A stretch of DNA of 64,000 nt from Vibrio algicola (GTDB lineage: Bacteria > Pseudomonadota > Gammaproteobacteria > Enterobacterales > Vibrionaceae), in contig NZ_CP045699.1 of assembly GCF_009601765.2 (NCBI RefSeq), positions 1,922,001 through 1,986,000 on the forward strand, read 5' to 3'. The notes under the pieces were generated by a model. It had not been told where the DNA came from, ran no database searches, and saw only the letters and a list, made by a program, of their open reading frames with translations. The number at the start of each line of letters is the position of its first letter. Within the stretch, counting starts at the first letter, position 1. This document shows, piece by piece, positions 1 to 10,215 of the stretch. Made by a program: the position numbers and the translations under genes.

Positions 1-615
1 ATTAGGCTTATCTTTAGATATAAACTGGGTGCTATACAACACTTTTTCAAGGTGCTGATAAAACATTTCTAATTCTTTATTACGCGGGTAGGCTTCTTGT
101 TCTGATTGCGGGTAAGCCGACGTTTGCCAATCTAAAAATGCAACTCGAATTTCATAGCTGATGGTTTGCACCGCCATCGCAAGATTAAGCGAACTGTACT
201 CAGGGTTAGCTGGAATACAAACATGGAAATGACACATTTGTAGCTCTTCATTGGTTAGCCCAGTACGTTCACGGCCAAACACAATCGCCACTTTGCCTTT
301 TTGGCCTTCTTCGACAAATTTCTTACCACACTCTCGTGGTTCAAGCATTGGCCATTCCAGGGTGCGAGAACGGGCACTTGATCCTACCACCAGCACACAA
401 TCTTCGATCGCTTCTTCTAGTGTTTCTACCACTACGGCATTTTGAGCCACATCGGCGGCGCCAGAAGCCAGCGAACGGGTTTGTTCATCCACCTGGCATT
501 GCGGCGCGACTAAAACCATTTCTGTTAGCCCCATGACTTTCATTGCACGAGCAGCTGAACCAATATTGCCTGGATGGGAAGTACCAACTAAAATGACTTT
601 AACGTTCTCTAACAT
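1..615 (-). CDS. trmJ: tRNA (cytidine/uridine-2'-O-)-methyltransferase TrmJ, 3' end cut by window edge
   Basis: Reading leftward from the ATG at 615, the frame stays open for 205 codons to the window edge; the family is roughly 240-260 residues, so the C-terminus is missing. It begins MLENVKVILVGTSHPGNIG and later has FGRERTGLTNEELQ, both typical of the SPOUT methyltransferase fold, in which SAM sits in a C-terminal trefoil knot. TrmJ methylates the 2'-O of nucleotide 32 in the anticodon loop of several tRNAs. It is divergent from suhB, with 195 bases between the start codons. The family assignment is secure; the exact substrate range is inferred. Confidence 0.93.
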   Translation of the reverse strand, partial: MLENVKVILVGTSHPGNIGSAARAMKVMGLTEMVLVAPQCQVDEQTRSLASGAADVAQNAVVVETLEEAIEDCVLVVGSSARSRTLEWPMLEPRECGKKFVEEGQKGKVAIVFGRERTGLTNEELQMCHFHVCIPANPEYSSLNLAMAVQTISYEIRVAFLDWQTSAYPQSEQEAYPRNKELEMFYQHLEKVLYSTQFISKDKPN

Positions 616-758
616 GACTCTATTCACCCTTTAAAATTTTGTGCAAATCATACCACACTCGGTCTGAAATATACTCGCTTGCATTACATTGTGATTGCTG
701 AATCTAAGGATTCACTCTGGCAGCGCAAAAAATAGACACTTTCTATTTGGAAAAACTC

Positions 759-767
759 TGGTATACT
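759..767 (+). promoter_or_regulatory. candidate extended -10 promoter of suhB
   Basis: TGGTATACT matches the extended -10 form TGnTATAAT closely and lies about 45 bases before the suhB ATG. No good -35 hexamer is visible at 17 bases, as expected for an extended -10 promoter. Inferred from sequence only. Confidence 0.5.
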
Positions 768-810
768 TCACGCCGCTTTTTCGTTCTTTAACATCCGTTG
801 GGAAAATCTT

Positions 811-1614
811 ATGCATCCTATGCTAAACATTGCGATTCGTGCTGCACGAATAGCTGGCAATCATATTGCTAAATCTGCAGAAAACACCGATAAAATTGAG
901 GCGACTCAAAAAGGTCAACACGACTACGTCACCAATATCGATCAAGAAGCAGAGCAACTGATCATCGATACCATTAAAAAATCTTACCCAGATCATTGCA
1001 TCGTGGGTGAAGAAACGGGTTCTATCGAAGGTAAAGACACTGATGTACAATGGATTATCGACCCACTGGATGGCACCAATAACTTTGTAAAAGGTTTACC
1101 ACACTTTGCAGTTTCTATCGCAGTTCGTATGCGCGGCAGAACAGAAGTCGCTTGTGTTTACGATCCAATTCGTAATGAGCTATTCACAGCTCAACGTGGT
1201 TCTGGCGCACAATTAAACAACGCTCGTCTACGTATCAATCCAATTAAAGATTTAAATGGTGCTGTTCTTGCAACTGGTTTCCCGTTTAAACAAAAACAAC
1301 ACGCTGAAAGCTACATTAAAATCGTTGGCGCTCTATTTAATGAGTGTTCTGATTTCCGTCGTACAGGCTCTCCTGCTCTTGATTTATGTTACTTAGCCGC
1401 TGGCCGTGTTGACGGTTACTTCGAGCTAGGTCTTAAGCCTTGGAATATGGCTGCTGCTGAGTTGATCGCTCGCGAATCTGGCGCAATCTTAACTGATTTT
1501 GCTGGCGGCACTAACTACCTTGCAACGGGTAACATTGTTGCTTCAAGCCCACGCGGAGTGAAGAGCATTCTTAAGCACATCCGTGAACATGCTAACGAAG
1601 GCATGCAGAAGTAA
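811..1614 (+). CDS. suhB: inositol-1-monophosphatase family protein / Nus co-factor SuhB
   Basis: The 267-residue protein begins MHPMLNIAIRAARIAGN, closely matching E. coli SuhB in length and sequence. SuhB hydrolyses inositol phosphates in a Mg-dependent reaction and, separately, joins the NusB/NusE boxA antitermination complex on rRNA. Metal-site motifs are GEETG (E67, E68) and DPLDGTNNF (D84, D87). The third motif, normally WDxAAG, reads WNMAAA here: the metal-ligand Asp is Asn212 and the Gly is Ala. This may weaken phosphatase activity without affecting the antitermination role; that is inference. A terminator follows directly, so suhB is probably monocistronic. Confidence 0.95.
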   Translation: MHPMLNIAIRAARIAGNHIAKSAENTDKIEATQKGQHDYVTNIDQEAEQLIIDTIKKSYPDHCIVGEETGSIEGKDTDVQWIIDPLDGTNNFVKGLPHFAVSIAVRMRGRTEVACVYDPIRNELFTAQRGSGAQLNNARLRINPIKDLNGAVLATGFPFKQKQHAESYIKIVGALFNECSDFRRTGSPALDLCYLAAGRVDGYFELGLKPWNMAAAELIARESGAILTDFAGGTNYLATGNIVASSPRGVKSILKHIREHANEGMQK

Positions 1615-1637
1615 TCAACTTCTAAAATAAACATCAT

Positions 1638-1675
1638 AACGCCGAGACTTCAATTAGAAGCCTCGGCGTTTTTTT
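1638..1675 (+). terminator. rho-independent terminator of suhB
   Basis: Nearly perfect stem with arms AACGCCGAG and CTCGGCGTT, extended by CTTC/GAAG, followed by seven or more T. It starts 24 bases after the suhB stop. Confidence 0.9.
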
Positions 1676-1696
1676 ATGCTTAATATCAGGTAATAA

Positions 1697-1829
1697 TTAA
1701 TATTTGATCTATTTGAATACGCCGAAAAGACACTGAGCCGTCCTTGGTCGCTTGAGAAAAGGCCATCCATGACCTTTGACACTTTTCTCTGTACTCAATT
1801 TTGAACGATCATTAAATTTATGGAATGGC
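1697..1829 (+). repeat. dispersed ~130-bp intergenic repeat, copy A
   Basis: This intergenic stretch is about 90 percent identical, in inverted orientation, to 62915-63055. Shared blocks include TTTGAATACGCCGAAAAGAC, CCTTTGACACTTTTCTCTGT and GAACGATCATTAAATTTATG. The outer right end resembles an inverted copy of the left end (TTAATATTTGATC versus GATCATTAAATTTATGG), so it looks like a small MITE-like element without coding capacity. Copy A seems to lack the outermost left bases seen in the other copy. No transposase is nearby. Confidence 0.75.
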
Positions 1830-1832
1830 TAT

Positions 1833-1868
1833 AAAAAAGGCTTTGAGATCGCTCTCAAAGCCTTTTTT
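1833..1868 (-). terminator. bidirectional terminator after secF
   Basis: Hairpin with arms AAGGCTTTGAGA and TCTCAAAGCC, flanked by A and T runs on both sides. It lies 31 bases past the secF stop and would end the leftward secDF transcript; the A/T flanks allow function in both directions. Confidence 0.88.
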
Positions 1869-1898
1869 CATCAAGTCTCAATCTAGCTAAGTCAATGC

Positions 1899-2849
1899 TT
1901 AACGCATGATCTCATCTTGATCGGCACCTTCTTTCTCTATTTGCGTTGGCATTAAATGCTCACGCGTTAGACCCAGTTTCAATGCAAGAGACGAGGCAAC
2001 ATAGATAGAAGAGTAAGTACCAACGGTAATACCCAATAGTAACGCCAGTGCGAAACCATGAATATTAGCGCCGCCTTTAGTAAACAAGGCGATAACCACA
2101 AACAAAGTGGTACCAGAAGTAATTAAGGTACGGCTTAATGTTTGAGTGATGGAATGGTTCATGATGTCACCCGGAATACCATTTCGCATTTTACGGAAGT
2201 TTTCACGGATCCGGTCAAATACTACGATGGTATCATTGAGTGAGTAACCGACCACGGTCAGCAACGCTGCCACGATGGTTAAATCAATTTCAATTTGCAA
2301 CGCTGAGAATATCCCTAACGTGATGGTGACATCGTGCGCCAATGCTAATACCGCACCCGCTGATAAACGCCATTCAAAACGCATAGAAACATACATCAAG
2401 ATACAAAGTAATGAGATTAAAATCGCTAAACCACCCGCTTCTGCTAATTCACCACCGACATTAGGTCCTACGAATTCGATACGTTTTAATTCAACTTCAT
2501 CACCGCTGCCTTTTTTAACAGAAGCAAGAACTTGATTACCAATCACTTCGCCTTTAGTACCTTCACGCGGACGTAAACGAACCATTACATCGTGCGCCGA
2601 ACCAAAATTTTGCACCGTAGCATCGGCAAAACCATCATTGGTCAAAGCTTCACGAATTTTAGGTAAATCCGCTGGATGTTGGAAGGTCACTTCAATCAGA
2701 GTCCCGCCAGTAAAGTCTAAACCCCAGTTGAACCAATTAGTTGCAATCGAGTATAACGACGCGGCGATCATTAATCCTGAGAATGCAAAGGCAAACTTTG
2801 ACCAACGCATAAAGTCGATCGCTTTGTTTGCTTTCAATATTTGAAACAT
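1899..2849 (-). CDS. secF: protein translocase subunit SecF
   Basis: SecF pairs with SecD in the inner membrane and uses the proton or sodium gradient to pull proteins through SecYEG on the periplasmic side. The 316-residue length is normal. It begins MFQILKANKAIDFMRW, has a first membrane helix near residues 18-35, the periplasmic GLDFTGGTLIEV motif of SecF, and a block of five C-terminal helices including GYSLNDTIVVFDRIRENFR, the signature fourth-helix region. It starts 9 bases after secD, in the same leftward transcript. Confidence 0.97.
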   Translation of the reverse strand: MFQILKANKAIDFMRWSKFAFAFSGLMIAASLYSIATNWFNWGLDFTGGTLIEVTFQHPADLPKIREALTNDGFADATVQNFGSAHDVMVRLRPREGTKGEVIGNQVLASVKKGSGDEVELKRIEFVGPNVGGELAEAGGLAILISLLCILMYVSMRFEWRLSAGAVLALAHDVTITLGIFSALQIEIDLTIVAALLTVVGYSLNDTIVVFDRIRENFRKMRNGIPGDIMNHSITQTLSRTLITSGTTLFVVIALFTKGGANIHGFALALLLGITVGTYSSIYVASSLALKLGLTREHLMPTQIEKEGADQDEIMR

Positions 2850-2858
2850 AACTTTTCC

Positions 2859-4709
2859 TTAGATCGACAGTTTCTTAAGATTACGTTTACGTCCGTACAG
2901 TAAATTAACCACACAACGAGTGCCGATAATGGCAGTAAACATTGAAGTCAAAATACCAATCGATAGCGTAACCGCGAAACCTTTAATCGCACCGGTACCC
3001 ACAGCAAACAAGATGATTGCTGTGATTAAGGTGGTGATATTGGCATCGGCAATGGTGCTGAATGCATTCGCGTAGCCTTGGTGAATCGCTTGTTGAGGAC
3101 TGCGTCCTTCTTTTAGCTCTTCACGTATCCTCTCAAAGATCAGAACATTGGCATCAACCGCCATCCCCACCGTCAAGACAATACCTGCTATACCTGGCAA
3201 GGTCATAGTTGCTCCTGGGATTAATGACATAATACCAATGATAAGTACTAAGTTTGCCATCAATGCCATATTGGCAATCAGACCAAATGCGCGGTAGTAA
3301 AGCAGCGTAAATAGCATTACTGCAACCATACCCCAAACACACGCTTGAATACCCATATCGATATTCTGTTGACCCATAGATGGACCAATGGTGCGTTCTT
3401 CAACAATCGAGATTGGCGCAATCAAAGCACCAGCACGAAGTAGCAAGGCTAAATTATGCGCTTCTGCAGGTGAATCAATACCGGTAATACGGAAGCTTCG
3501 GCCTAACGCAGATTGAATCGTCGCTTGGTTGATCACTTCTTCATGTTTCGCTAATACCACTTTGCCTTCCGGCGTGCGGCGTCCGCTATCTTTATATTCG
3601 GTAAAGATGGTTGCCATCAACTTGCCAATATTCTTTTTAGAGAAGTCAGACATTTTACTGCCCCCTTCACTGTCTAAAGAAATATTCACTTGAGGACGAC
3701 CATATTCATCGGCGCTTGAACTTGCATCAGTGATGCTTGAACCGCCAAGAATAACGCGTTTTTTCACTACGGCAGGGCGACCATTTTTGTCGAATTTAAC
3801 TTCACTGCCTGGTGGCACACGACCTTCGGCTGCTGAGGCTAAATCGGCTTTGTCGTCCACTTCGCGGAACTCAAGTGTTGCGGTCGCGCCTAAAATTTCT
3901 TTAGCACGAGCGGTATCTTGCACACCTGGCAATTCCACCACGATGCGACTTGCACCTTGACGTTGAACTAATGGTTCAGCAACACCTAATTCATTTACAC
4001 GGTTACGCAAGATAGTGATATTTTGCTCAACGGCGTAGTTACGAATTTCAGTCATACGCGCTTCGGTGAAGGTCGCGACTAACGCATTGTTGTCCCCTTC
4101 AGCAAATTGCATATCACGATGTTTTGTTGTTAATAATGTTTTGGCTTGATCGCGTTGTTCTTCATTACGTAGAACAATTTCAACGCCATCTTTAACAGCA
4201 GGACGAATAGCACGGTAACGAATGCGATCTTCACGTAATTCACTACGGAAAGATTCTTCTTGTTGCCCAACCAGTTTCTCCATTGCCGCGTCCATATCCA
4301 CTTCCATTAAGAAGTGAACACCACCACGCAAATCAAGGCCGAGTTTCATTGGAGTCGCACCAATAGAATCAAGCCATCCCGGAGTTGCTGGTGCAAGGTT
4401 TAAAGCCACAATAAAATCTTTACCCATGGCTTGAGAGATCAAGTCACGAGCACTAATTTGAGTATCGGTACTTTTAAAACGGATCAAAACTGAGCCATTT
4501 TCTAGACCAATTGATTTGGTTTCGAGCTTATTTTCTTTTAATACGGTATTTAAAGAGTCTAGCGTTGACATGTCAACCGAGGCACCACGCGCCCCTGTGA
4601 CTTGTACTGCAGGATCTTCACCGTAAATATTTGGAAGGGCATATAATGCACAAATGAGGATGGCAGCGACCACCATCAAATACTTCCATAACGGGTAACG
4701 GTTTAACAC
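2859..4709 (-). CDS. secD: protein translocase subunit SecD
   Basis: SecD forms the SecDF export motor with SecF. The 616-residue protein has an N-terminal membrane helix near residues 8-27, a large periplasmic P1 domain containing [15 protein letters not shown] (around residue 125), and a six-helix RND-type C-terminal region with the motifs [20 protein letters not shown] and [11 protein letters not shown]. Length and motifs match the E. coli protein. It lies between yajC and secF, all leftward. The yajC-secD gap of 104 bases holds a long hairpin (4754-4800). No arrest-peptide gene like Vibrio vemP, which controls a second secDF locus, is visible here. Confidence 0.97.
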   Translation of the reverse strand: MLNRYPLWKYLMVVAAILICALYALPNIYGEDPAVQVTGARGASVDMSTLDSLNTVLKENKLETKSIGLENGSVLIRFKSTDTQISARDLISQAMGKDFIVALNLAPATPGWLDSIGATPMKLGLDLRGGVHFLMEVDMDAAMEKLVGQQEESFRSELREDRIRYRAIRPAVKDGVEIVLRNEEQRDQAKTLLTTKHRDMQFAEGDNNALVATFTEARMTEIRNYAVEQNITILRNRVNELGVAEPLVQRQGASRIVVELPGVQDTARAKEILGATATLEFREVDDKADLASAAEGRVPPGSEVKFDKNGRPAVVKKRVILGGSSITDASSSADEYGRPQVNISLDSEGGSKMSDFSKKNIGKLMATIFTEYKDSGRRTPEGKVVLAKHEEVINQATIQSALGRSFRITGIDSPAEAHNLALLLRAGALIAPISIVEERTIGPSMGQQNIDMGIQACVWGMVAVMLFTLLYYRAFGLIANMALMANLVLIIGIMSLIPGATMTLPGIAGIVLTVGMAVDANVLIFERIREELKEGRSPQQAIHQGYANAFSTIADANITTLITAIILFAVGTGAIKGFAVTLSIGILTSMFTAIIGTRCVVNLLYGRKRNLKKLSI

Positions 4710-4753
4710 AGCAGGTATCCTTTAGCTGTTATAAAGAATAATCAATATCATAA

Positions 4754-4800
4754 AGCATCGATCAAGATAACCATTATTGTTGGTTATAATCATCGATGCT
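4754..4800 (-). other. long intercistronic hairpin between yajC and secD
   Basis: Outer arms AGCATCGAT (4754-4762) and ATCGATGCT (4792-4800) are perfect complements; inner arms ATAACC (4767-4772) and GGTTAT (4782-4787) stack inside them. No T run follows on either strand, so it is not a standard terminator. An RNA processing or mRNA-stability element is the likely role (inference). Confidence 0.6.
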
Positions 4801-4813
4801 ATAGAATGATCAA

Positions 4814-5149
4814 TTAAAGAGACTTAAGCGTACCTTTAGGCAGTACCGCAGTAATGAAGTCTTTTTTAATCGTCACTTCATTGTTCTCGTTTAATGCTAA
4901 TAGGATGTAGTCATTTTCATCAGAAACTTTTACGATTTTACCAATTAAACCACCATTGGTAAGCACTTCATCACCTTTAGACATTGATGCCATCAGTGTT
5001 TTATGGGCTTTCGCACGTTTTGCTTGTGGACGGTAAATCATAAAGTAGAAGATCACGGCAAACATGCCTAGCATGATAAACATTTCCATACCACCACCAG
5101 CTGGTGCTGCGCCGCCGGCTGCATGTGCTTGAGAAATAAATAAGCTCAT
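4814..5149 (-). CDS. yajC: Sec translocon accessory protein YajC
   Basis: YajC is a small inner-membrane protein that associates with SecDF and YidC. The 111-residue product begins MSLFISQAHAAGGAAPAGGG, has one membrane helix near residues 22-38 followed by the conserved MIYRPQAKRAKAHK segment, and a cytoplasmic domain with KGDEVLTNGGLIGKI. Length and pattern match the family. It precedes secD as expected for the tgt-yajC-secD-secF cluster. Confidence 0.96.
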   Translation of the reverse strand: MSLFISQAHAAGGAAPAGGGMEMFIMLGMFAVIFYFMIYRPQAKRAKAHKTLMASMSKGDEVLTNGGLIGKIVKVSDENDYILLALNENNEVTIKKDFITAVLPKGTLKSL

Positions 5150-5284
5150 TAAAATTTTCCTTCTTATAGATAGATATTAGATAATTGAATCAGTAATTGG
5201 GTTGCCCTAAGTGTTTTTCAATACAAAGGGCAAACTTAGTGACATTTAAAGTAACTAAGTGACTAAAAAAGCGAACAATCTCAC

Positions 5285-6469
<1,185 letters not shown>

Positions 6470-6518
6470 TCATTACATGTTCATTTGTTTCGCCATTCAA
6501 GTGACGATTCAGCAAGAA

Positions 6519-7571
6519 TTACGAATTTCGCTTAGTGACAAACATCGCATCACCATAACTGAAGAAGCGATATTGTTGTTGCACAGCATGCTGATAGGCG
6601 GCCATTACATTATCATAATTGGCAAAAGCACTAACGAGCATGATCAAAGTTGATTCAGGTAAATGAAAATTGGTGATTAAGACATCGACTAATTGATATT
6701 CATAACCTGGGAAAATAAAAATTTCGGTATCACCAAAAAATGGTACCAGCTCGGTGCCTTTTTGTTTGGCATCTTGAGCCGCGCTTTCAAGTGAGCGCAC
6801 CGATGTAGTCCCGACTGCTATCACTCGTCCACCGCGCGCTTTAGTGGCGGCGATAGCATCAACCACCTCTTGCGGCACTTCAACGTATTCAGAATGCATG
6901 TGGTGATCGTTAATATCATCCACTCGCACCGGCTGGAATGTGCCAGCGCCAACATGCAAGGTGACATAAGCAAACTCCACCCCTTTGGCGGCAATTTTGT
7001 CTAAAAGTTGATTATCAAAATGCAAACCCGCAGTAGGAGCGGCGACCGCGCCAGGTTTTTTATTATAGACGGTTTGATAACGTTCTTTATCAGAGTCTTC
7101 ATCGGGACGGTCAATATAAGGTGGCAGTGGCATGTGCCCCACCTCATTTAATACTTCCAACACCCCTTTATCACCATCAAAACGAATTTCGAATAAGGCA
7201 TCATGACGGGCGATCATTTCAGCTTGGTATTGTTCATTCTCACCTAAAAAAAGGATATTACCCGGTTTAGGCGATTTAGACGCACGCACATGAGCAAGGA
7301 TGGTTTTTTCATCCACCACGCGCTCAACTAACAACTCAAATTTACCACCAGATTGTTTACGACCGAACACTCGAGCCGGGATCACGCGCGTGTTGTTAAA
7401 CACAATCAAATCACCTTCATTGACCAGATCCAGTACATCGGTAAATTGTCCATCGATCAGTTGCCCGCTATCACCATTTAATTGCAATAAACGACTAGCA
7501 GTACGTTGCGGCTGAGGATAACGAGCGATTAACTCATTCGGAAGGTCAAAATCAAAATCAGATACTTGCAT
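6519..7571 (-). CDS. queA: S-adenosylmethionine:tRNA ribosyltransferase-isomerase
   Basis: QueA transfers and isomerises the ribosyl group of SAM onto preQ1-tRNA to form epoxyqueuosine. The frame opens at a GTG at 7580, but the ATG at 7571 gives [20 protein letters not shown], which aligns with the known N-terminus of the family, so I prefer it (350 residues). Family motifs include [26 protein letters not shown] and [17 protein letters not shown]. It heads the leftward queA-tgt-yajC-secDF order. Confidence 0.96.
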   Translation of the reverse strand: MQVSDFDFDLPNELIARYPQPQRTASRLLQLNGDSGQLIDGQFTDVLDLVNEGDLIVFNNTRVIPARVFGRKQSGGKFELLVERVVDEKTILAHVRASKSPKPGNILFLGENEQYQAEMIARHDALFEIRFDGDKGVLEVLNEVGHMPLPPYIDRPDEDSDKERYQTVYNKKPGAVAAPTAGLHFDNQLLDKIAAKGVEFAYVTLHVGAGTFQPVRVDDINDHHMHSEYVEVPQEVVDAIAATKARGGRVIAVGTTSVRSLESAAQDAKQKGTELVPFFGDTEIFIFPGYEYQLVDVLITNFHLPESTLIMLVSAFANYDNVMAAYQHAVQQQYRFFSYGDAMFVTKRNS

Positions 7572-7875
7572 GGTGATCACTTATGAAGGCAGTTTATTAA
7601 ACAAACGAGGGGCTTAAAAATAAAGCGCTAGTATAGGCTTACCACCAGTAATATCAAGGTTTGTTCGGTGCTATCCTTTGAAAACAAGTCAGCATCTAAC
7701 GATATAACATAAGGTTAAACACTCAATGTATTTACCTTTTATCATTTCAATATATTAATCCCAATAAAACCATAGCTTTTGAAAGGTTACTTTATACAAA
7801 AGGCCACCTTTCTCGCAGTTTTTGTTTAATGGTTCACTTATGATGAATTATCGACCGAAACAAAAGGAGTCTGGT

Positions 7876-8330
7876 ATGTTTACTGTCGCCGATGTTATGA
7901 CCGAAAAGCCTTATAATTTAAAGCGCTCGAACACATTACAAGATGCAAAAAACTTGATGAAAGAGCACGATATTAGGCACCTTCCTATTGTTGATAACGA
8001 TATGCGCTTACTAGGCCTCATCACCCAAAGAGATATCCTTGCCGCGCAAGACTCAAATTTGAAAAAATCCACCGGACAGATTTCTTATACATTATCCACC
8101 CCTCTTGAGCGGATCATGAATAAAAAAGTCACTTCCATCAGTGCCACTGCAGGACTTAAAGAGTCCGCCCGTTATATGCAAACGCAAAAATACGGCTGTT
8201 TACCGGTCACGCTGAACCATAAATTAATTGGCATTATTCCGACACCGACTTTGTGACGGTGGCGATTCATTTGCTCGAAATCCAAGAAGACAGCATCTTA
8301 GAACCGATAGAAGAGTTTGACGATTTATAA
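7876..8330 (+). pseudogene. CBS-domain pair protein, frameshifted near its 3' end
   Basis: The start ATG at 7876 follows a good AAAGGAG ribosome site and opens MFTVADVMTEKPYNLKRS, the start of a small two-CBS-domain protein. CBS pairs bind adenine nucleotides and act as energy sensors; partner unknown. The frame ends early at 8256 after GIIPTPTL. Shifting frame at about 8238 restores TDTDFVTVAIHLLEIQED and runs to a TAA at 8330, the expected family ending. One base (probably A) is missing between 8238 and 8239. Either a real truncation of about 25 residues or a sequencing error. The 295 bases upstream hold only an imperfect GAAAGGT/ACCTTTC inverted repeat. Confidence 0.8.
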
Positions 8331-8349
8331 CGTCTTTTGATTACGGCCT

Positions 8350-9267
8350 TTATAATAAGCCTTCAACCACGGTTGCAAGTGCTTTAAAGGTTTCAATACG
8401 ATTGGAACTCGGACGCCATACTAGGCCAATTTCACGGTAGGCACTGCGGCCCGGCGGCTCTATCACCACTAAATTTTGGTTGTTTAATAAACCATGCTCA
8501 ATCGCCATTTGTGGAATGAAAGTGGTCCCTAAACCATTGGCGACCATTTGTACCAACGTGTGCAAACTGGTAGCTGAAAACGGGTTTATTTTTTCTCTTT
8601 TAGTAAGTTTACACGCTGAAACTGCGTGCTCGGTTAAGCAATGCTCATTTTCTAATAAGAATACCGATTCATCGGGCAAATCGTCATAACGAATAGGCGC
8701 TCTTATCACATCGGCTTGTTGGCGACTCATGATCATCCGAAACGGATCTTGCCCAACAATCTGACATTCCATTTCCGCAATATCGACCGGCATCGCCAGT
8801 ATTAGCACATCCAACTCTCCATTACGCAGCGCTTTTAATAAGTTGGTGGTGGTATCTTCACGCAGCAACAAGGTGAGCTGTTGAAAACCTTGGTTGATCT
8901 CTTGAACTAAGTCTCCGAGTAAAAAAGGCGCGATGGTCGGAATACAACCGACTCTTAACTGCCCTTGCATATTGCCACTTTGGCACAGCGATCCAATTTC
9001 AAGTAAGTCTTGGCTTTTGGCGAGTAATTCACGCCCTTGGCGCACGACTTTTTCTCCCGCGAGAGTAAAAATCAACGGACTTTTTTTATCTTTTTTTTCA
9101 AACAAAGGGCAGCCAATTAATTCTTCAATATTTTGAATACCTTTACTTAAGGTTGATTGACTGACAAAGCAGCGTTCAGCCGCCTCACTAAAATGATGGG
9201 TCTCATGCAGAGTAATTAAATAATGTAATTGTTTTAAACTTGGCCATTTCGTCATAGTAAATTTCAA
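8350..9267 (-). CDS. oxyR2: LysR-type peroxide sensor, OxyR2-like
   Basis: The 305-residue protein has an N-terminal winged helix-turn-helix (residues 8-66, FSEAAERCFVSQSTLSKGIQ) and a LysR effector domain. Two cysteines, C210 and C219, sit in ENEHCLTEHAVSAC with the nine-residue spacing of OxyR's redox pair (C199/C208 in E. coli). Two residues before the first Cys is Glu (E208) where E. coli OxyR has Gly; that Glu is the feature reported for Vibrio vulnificus OxyR2, linked to peroxide hypersensitivity. It is divergent from a 2-Cys peroxiredoxin, the usual OxyR2 neighbour. Start could also be the Met at residue 5. Confidence 0.9.
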   Translation of the reverse strand: MKFTMTKWPSLKQLHYLITLHETHHFSEAAERCFVSQSTLSKGIQNIEELIGCPLFEKKDKKSPLIFTLAGEKVVRQGRELLAKSQDLLEIGSLCQSGNMQGQLRVGCIPTIAPFLLGDLVQEINQGFQQLTLLLREDTTTNLLKALRNGELDVLILAMPVDIAEMECQIVGQDPFRMIMSRQQADVIRAPIRYDDLPDESVFLLENEHCLTEHAVSACKLTKREKINPFSATSLHTLVQMVANGLGTTFIPQMAIEHGLLNNQNLVVIEPPGRSAYREIGLVWRPSSNRIETFKALATVVEGLL

Positions 9268-9288
9268 TCATAATGAGGATAAGTTGAA

Positions 9289-9336
9289 CGATGATCACAA
9301 ATTTTTAATCATCGCTTTTTTCGATTAAGTTAATCG
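9289..9336. promoter_or_regulatory. candidate operators between oxyR2 and peroxiredoxin
   Basis: Two inverted repeats lie in the divergent intergenic region: CGATGAT (9289-9295) with ATCATCG (9308-9314), and the 15-base near-perfect palindrome CGATTAAGTTAATCG (9322-9336). A TATAGT -10 for the peroxiredoxin sits downstream at about 9372. LysR regulators bind such dyads; assignment to OxyR2 is inference from position. Confidence 0.45.
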
Positions 9337-9453
9337 GTTTAATTCGCTTTTTTTCATACTACAACTTGTACTATAGTTTGTCTCGTTGAAACACATTCAA
9401 ACACTGACGTTTAATGTGGATGTTTAAATTAAGCAAAATTTAGGAGCAATATA

Positions 9454-10065
9454 ATGGTACTAGTAGGTCGTCAAGCCCCAGACTTTACAGCAGCAGCAGT
9501 TCTAGGTAACGGTGAGATTGTTGATGCATTCAACTTTGCAGATTTCACTAAAGGTAAAAAAGCGGTTGTGTTCTTCTACCCTCTAGATTTCACATTCGTT
9601 TGCCCATCTGAGCTGATTGCTTTTGATAAGCGTTTTGAAGATTTTAAAGCGAAAGGCGTTGAAGTGATCGGTGTTTCTATCGATTCACAATTCTCACATA
9701 ACGCATGGCGTAAAACAGCTATCGCTGATGGCGGTATCGGTGAAGTAAAATACCCACTAGTTGCTGATGTTAAGCACGAAATCGTAAAAGCTTACGATGT
9801 TGAGCATCCAGAAGCTGGCGTGGCTTTCCGTGGTTCTTTCCTAATTGACGAAGACGGCACTGTACGTCACCAAGTTGTGAACGATCTTCCACTTGGCCGT
9901 AACATTGATGAAATGCTACGTATGGTTGATGCTCTAAACTTCCACCAGAAAAACGGTGAAGTTTGCCCAGCGCAATGGGAAGAAGGTAAAGCAGGCATGA
10001 CGGGTTCTACCGAAGGTGTTGCTGCATACCTTTCTGAGCACTCAGAAGATCTAGGTAAAAAATAA
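9454..10065 (+). CDS. typical 2-Cys peroxiredoxin (AhpC/TSA family, Prx2-like)
   Basis: Reduces hydrogen peroxide and organic peroxides in the cytoplasm. The 203-residue protein has the peroxidatic Cys C50 in DFTFVCPSE and the resolving Cys C171 in GEVCPAQW, the typical two-cysteine pattern. It also carries DGGIG (92-96) and a C-terminal AYL, resembling the GGLG and YF motifs of overoxidation-sensitive peroxiredoxins. A strong ribosome site (TTAGGAG) precedes the ATG, and codon choice looks like a highly expressed gene. Its divergent neighbour is the OxyR2-like regulator, which probably activates it. Confidence 0.95.
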   Translation: MVLVGRQAPDFTAAAVLGNGEIVDAFNFADFTKGKKAVVFFYPLDFTFVCPSELIAFDKRFEDFKAKGVEVIGVSIDSQFSHNAWRKTAIADGGIGEVKYPLVADVKHEIVKAYDVEHPEAGVAFRGSFLIDEDGTVRHQVVNDLPLGRNIDEMLRMVDALNFHQKNGEVCPAQWEEGKAGMTGSTEGVAAYLSEHSEDLGKK

Positions 10066-10105
10066 TTAAATCTAACGTTATTTAACCTAAGATTAATTTG
10101 ATCCT

Positions 10106-10133
10106 AAACCTCGCCCAGTGCGAGGTTTTTTTT
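10106..10133 (+). terminator. rho-independent terminator of the peroxiredoxin gene
   Basis: Arms AACCTCGC and GCGAGGTT with eight T following; 41 bases past the stop codon. Confidence 0.9.
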
Positions 10134-10215
10134 ATCACACTTTTAACTCGCCCCTCTTTTCTCCGCTTTAATTGATTTATAATCCCCAACCTTGTTTCTT
10201 TGATTAAGTATTCCC

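Noticed and set aside
4710..4813. Possible VemP-like arrest peptide controlling secDF
   Set aside because: No frame with a signal peptide and arrest motif exists between yajC and secD; in vibrios VemP belongs to a second secDF locus.
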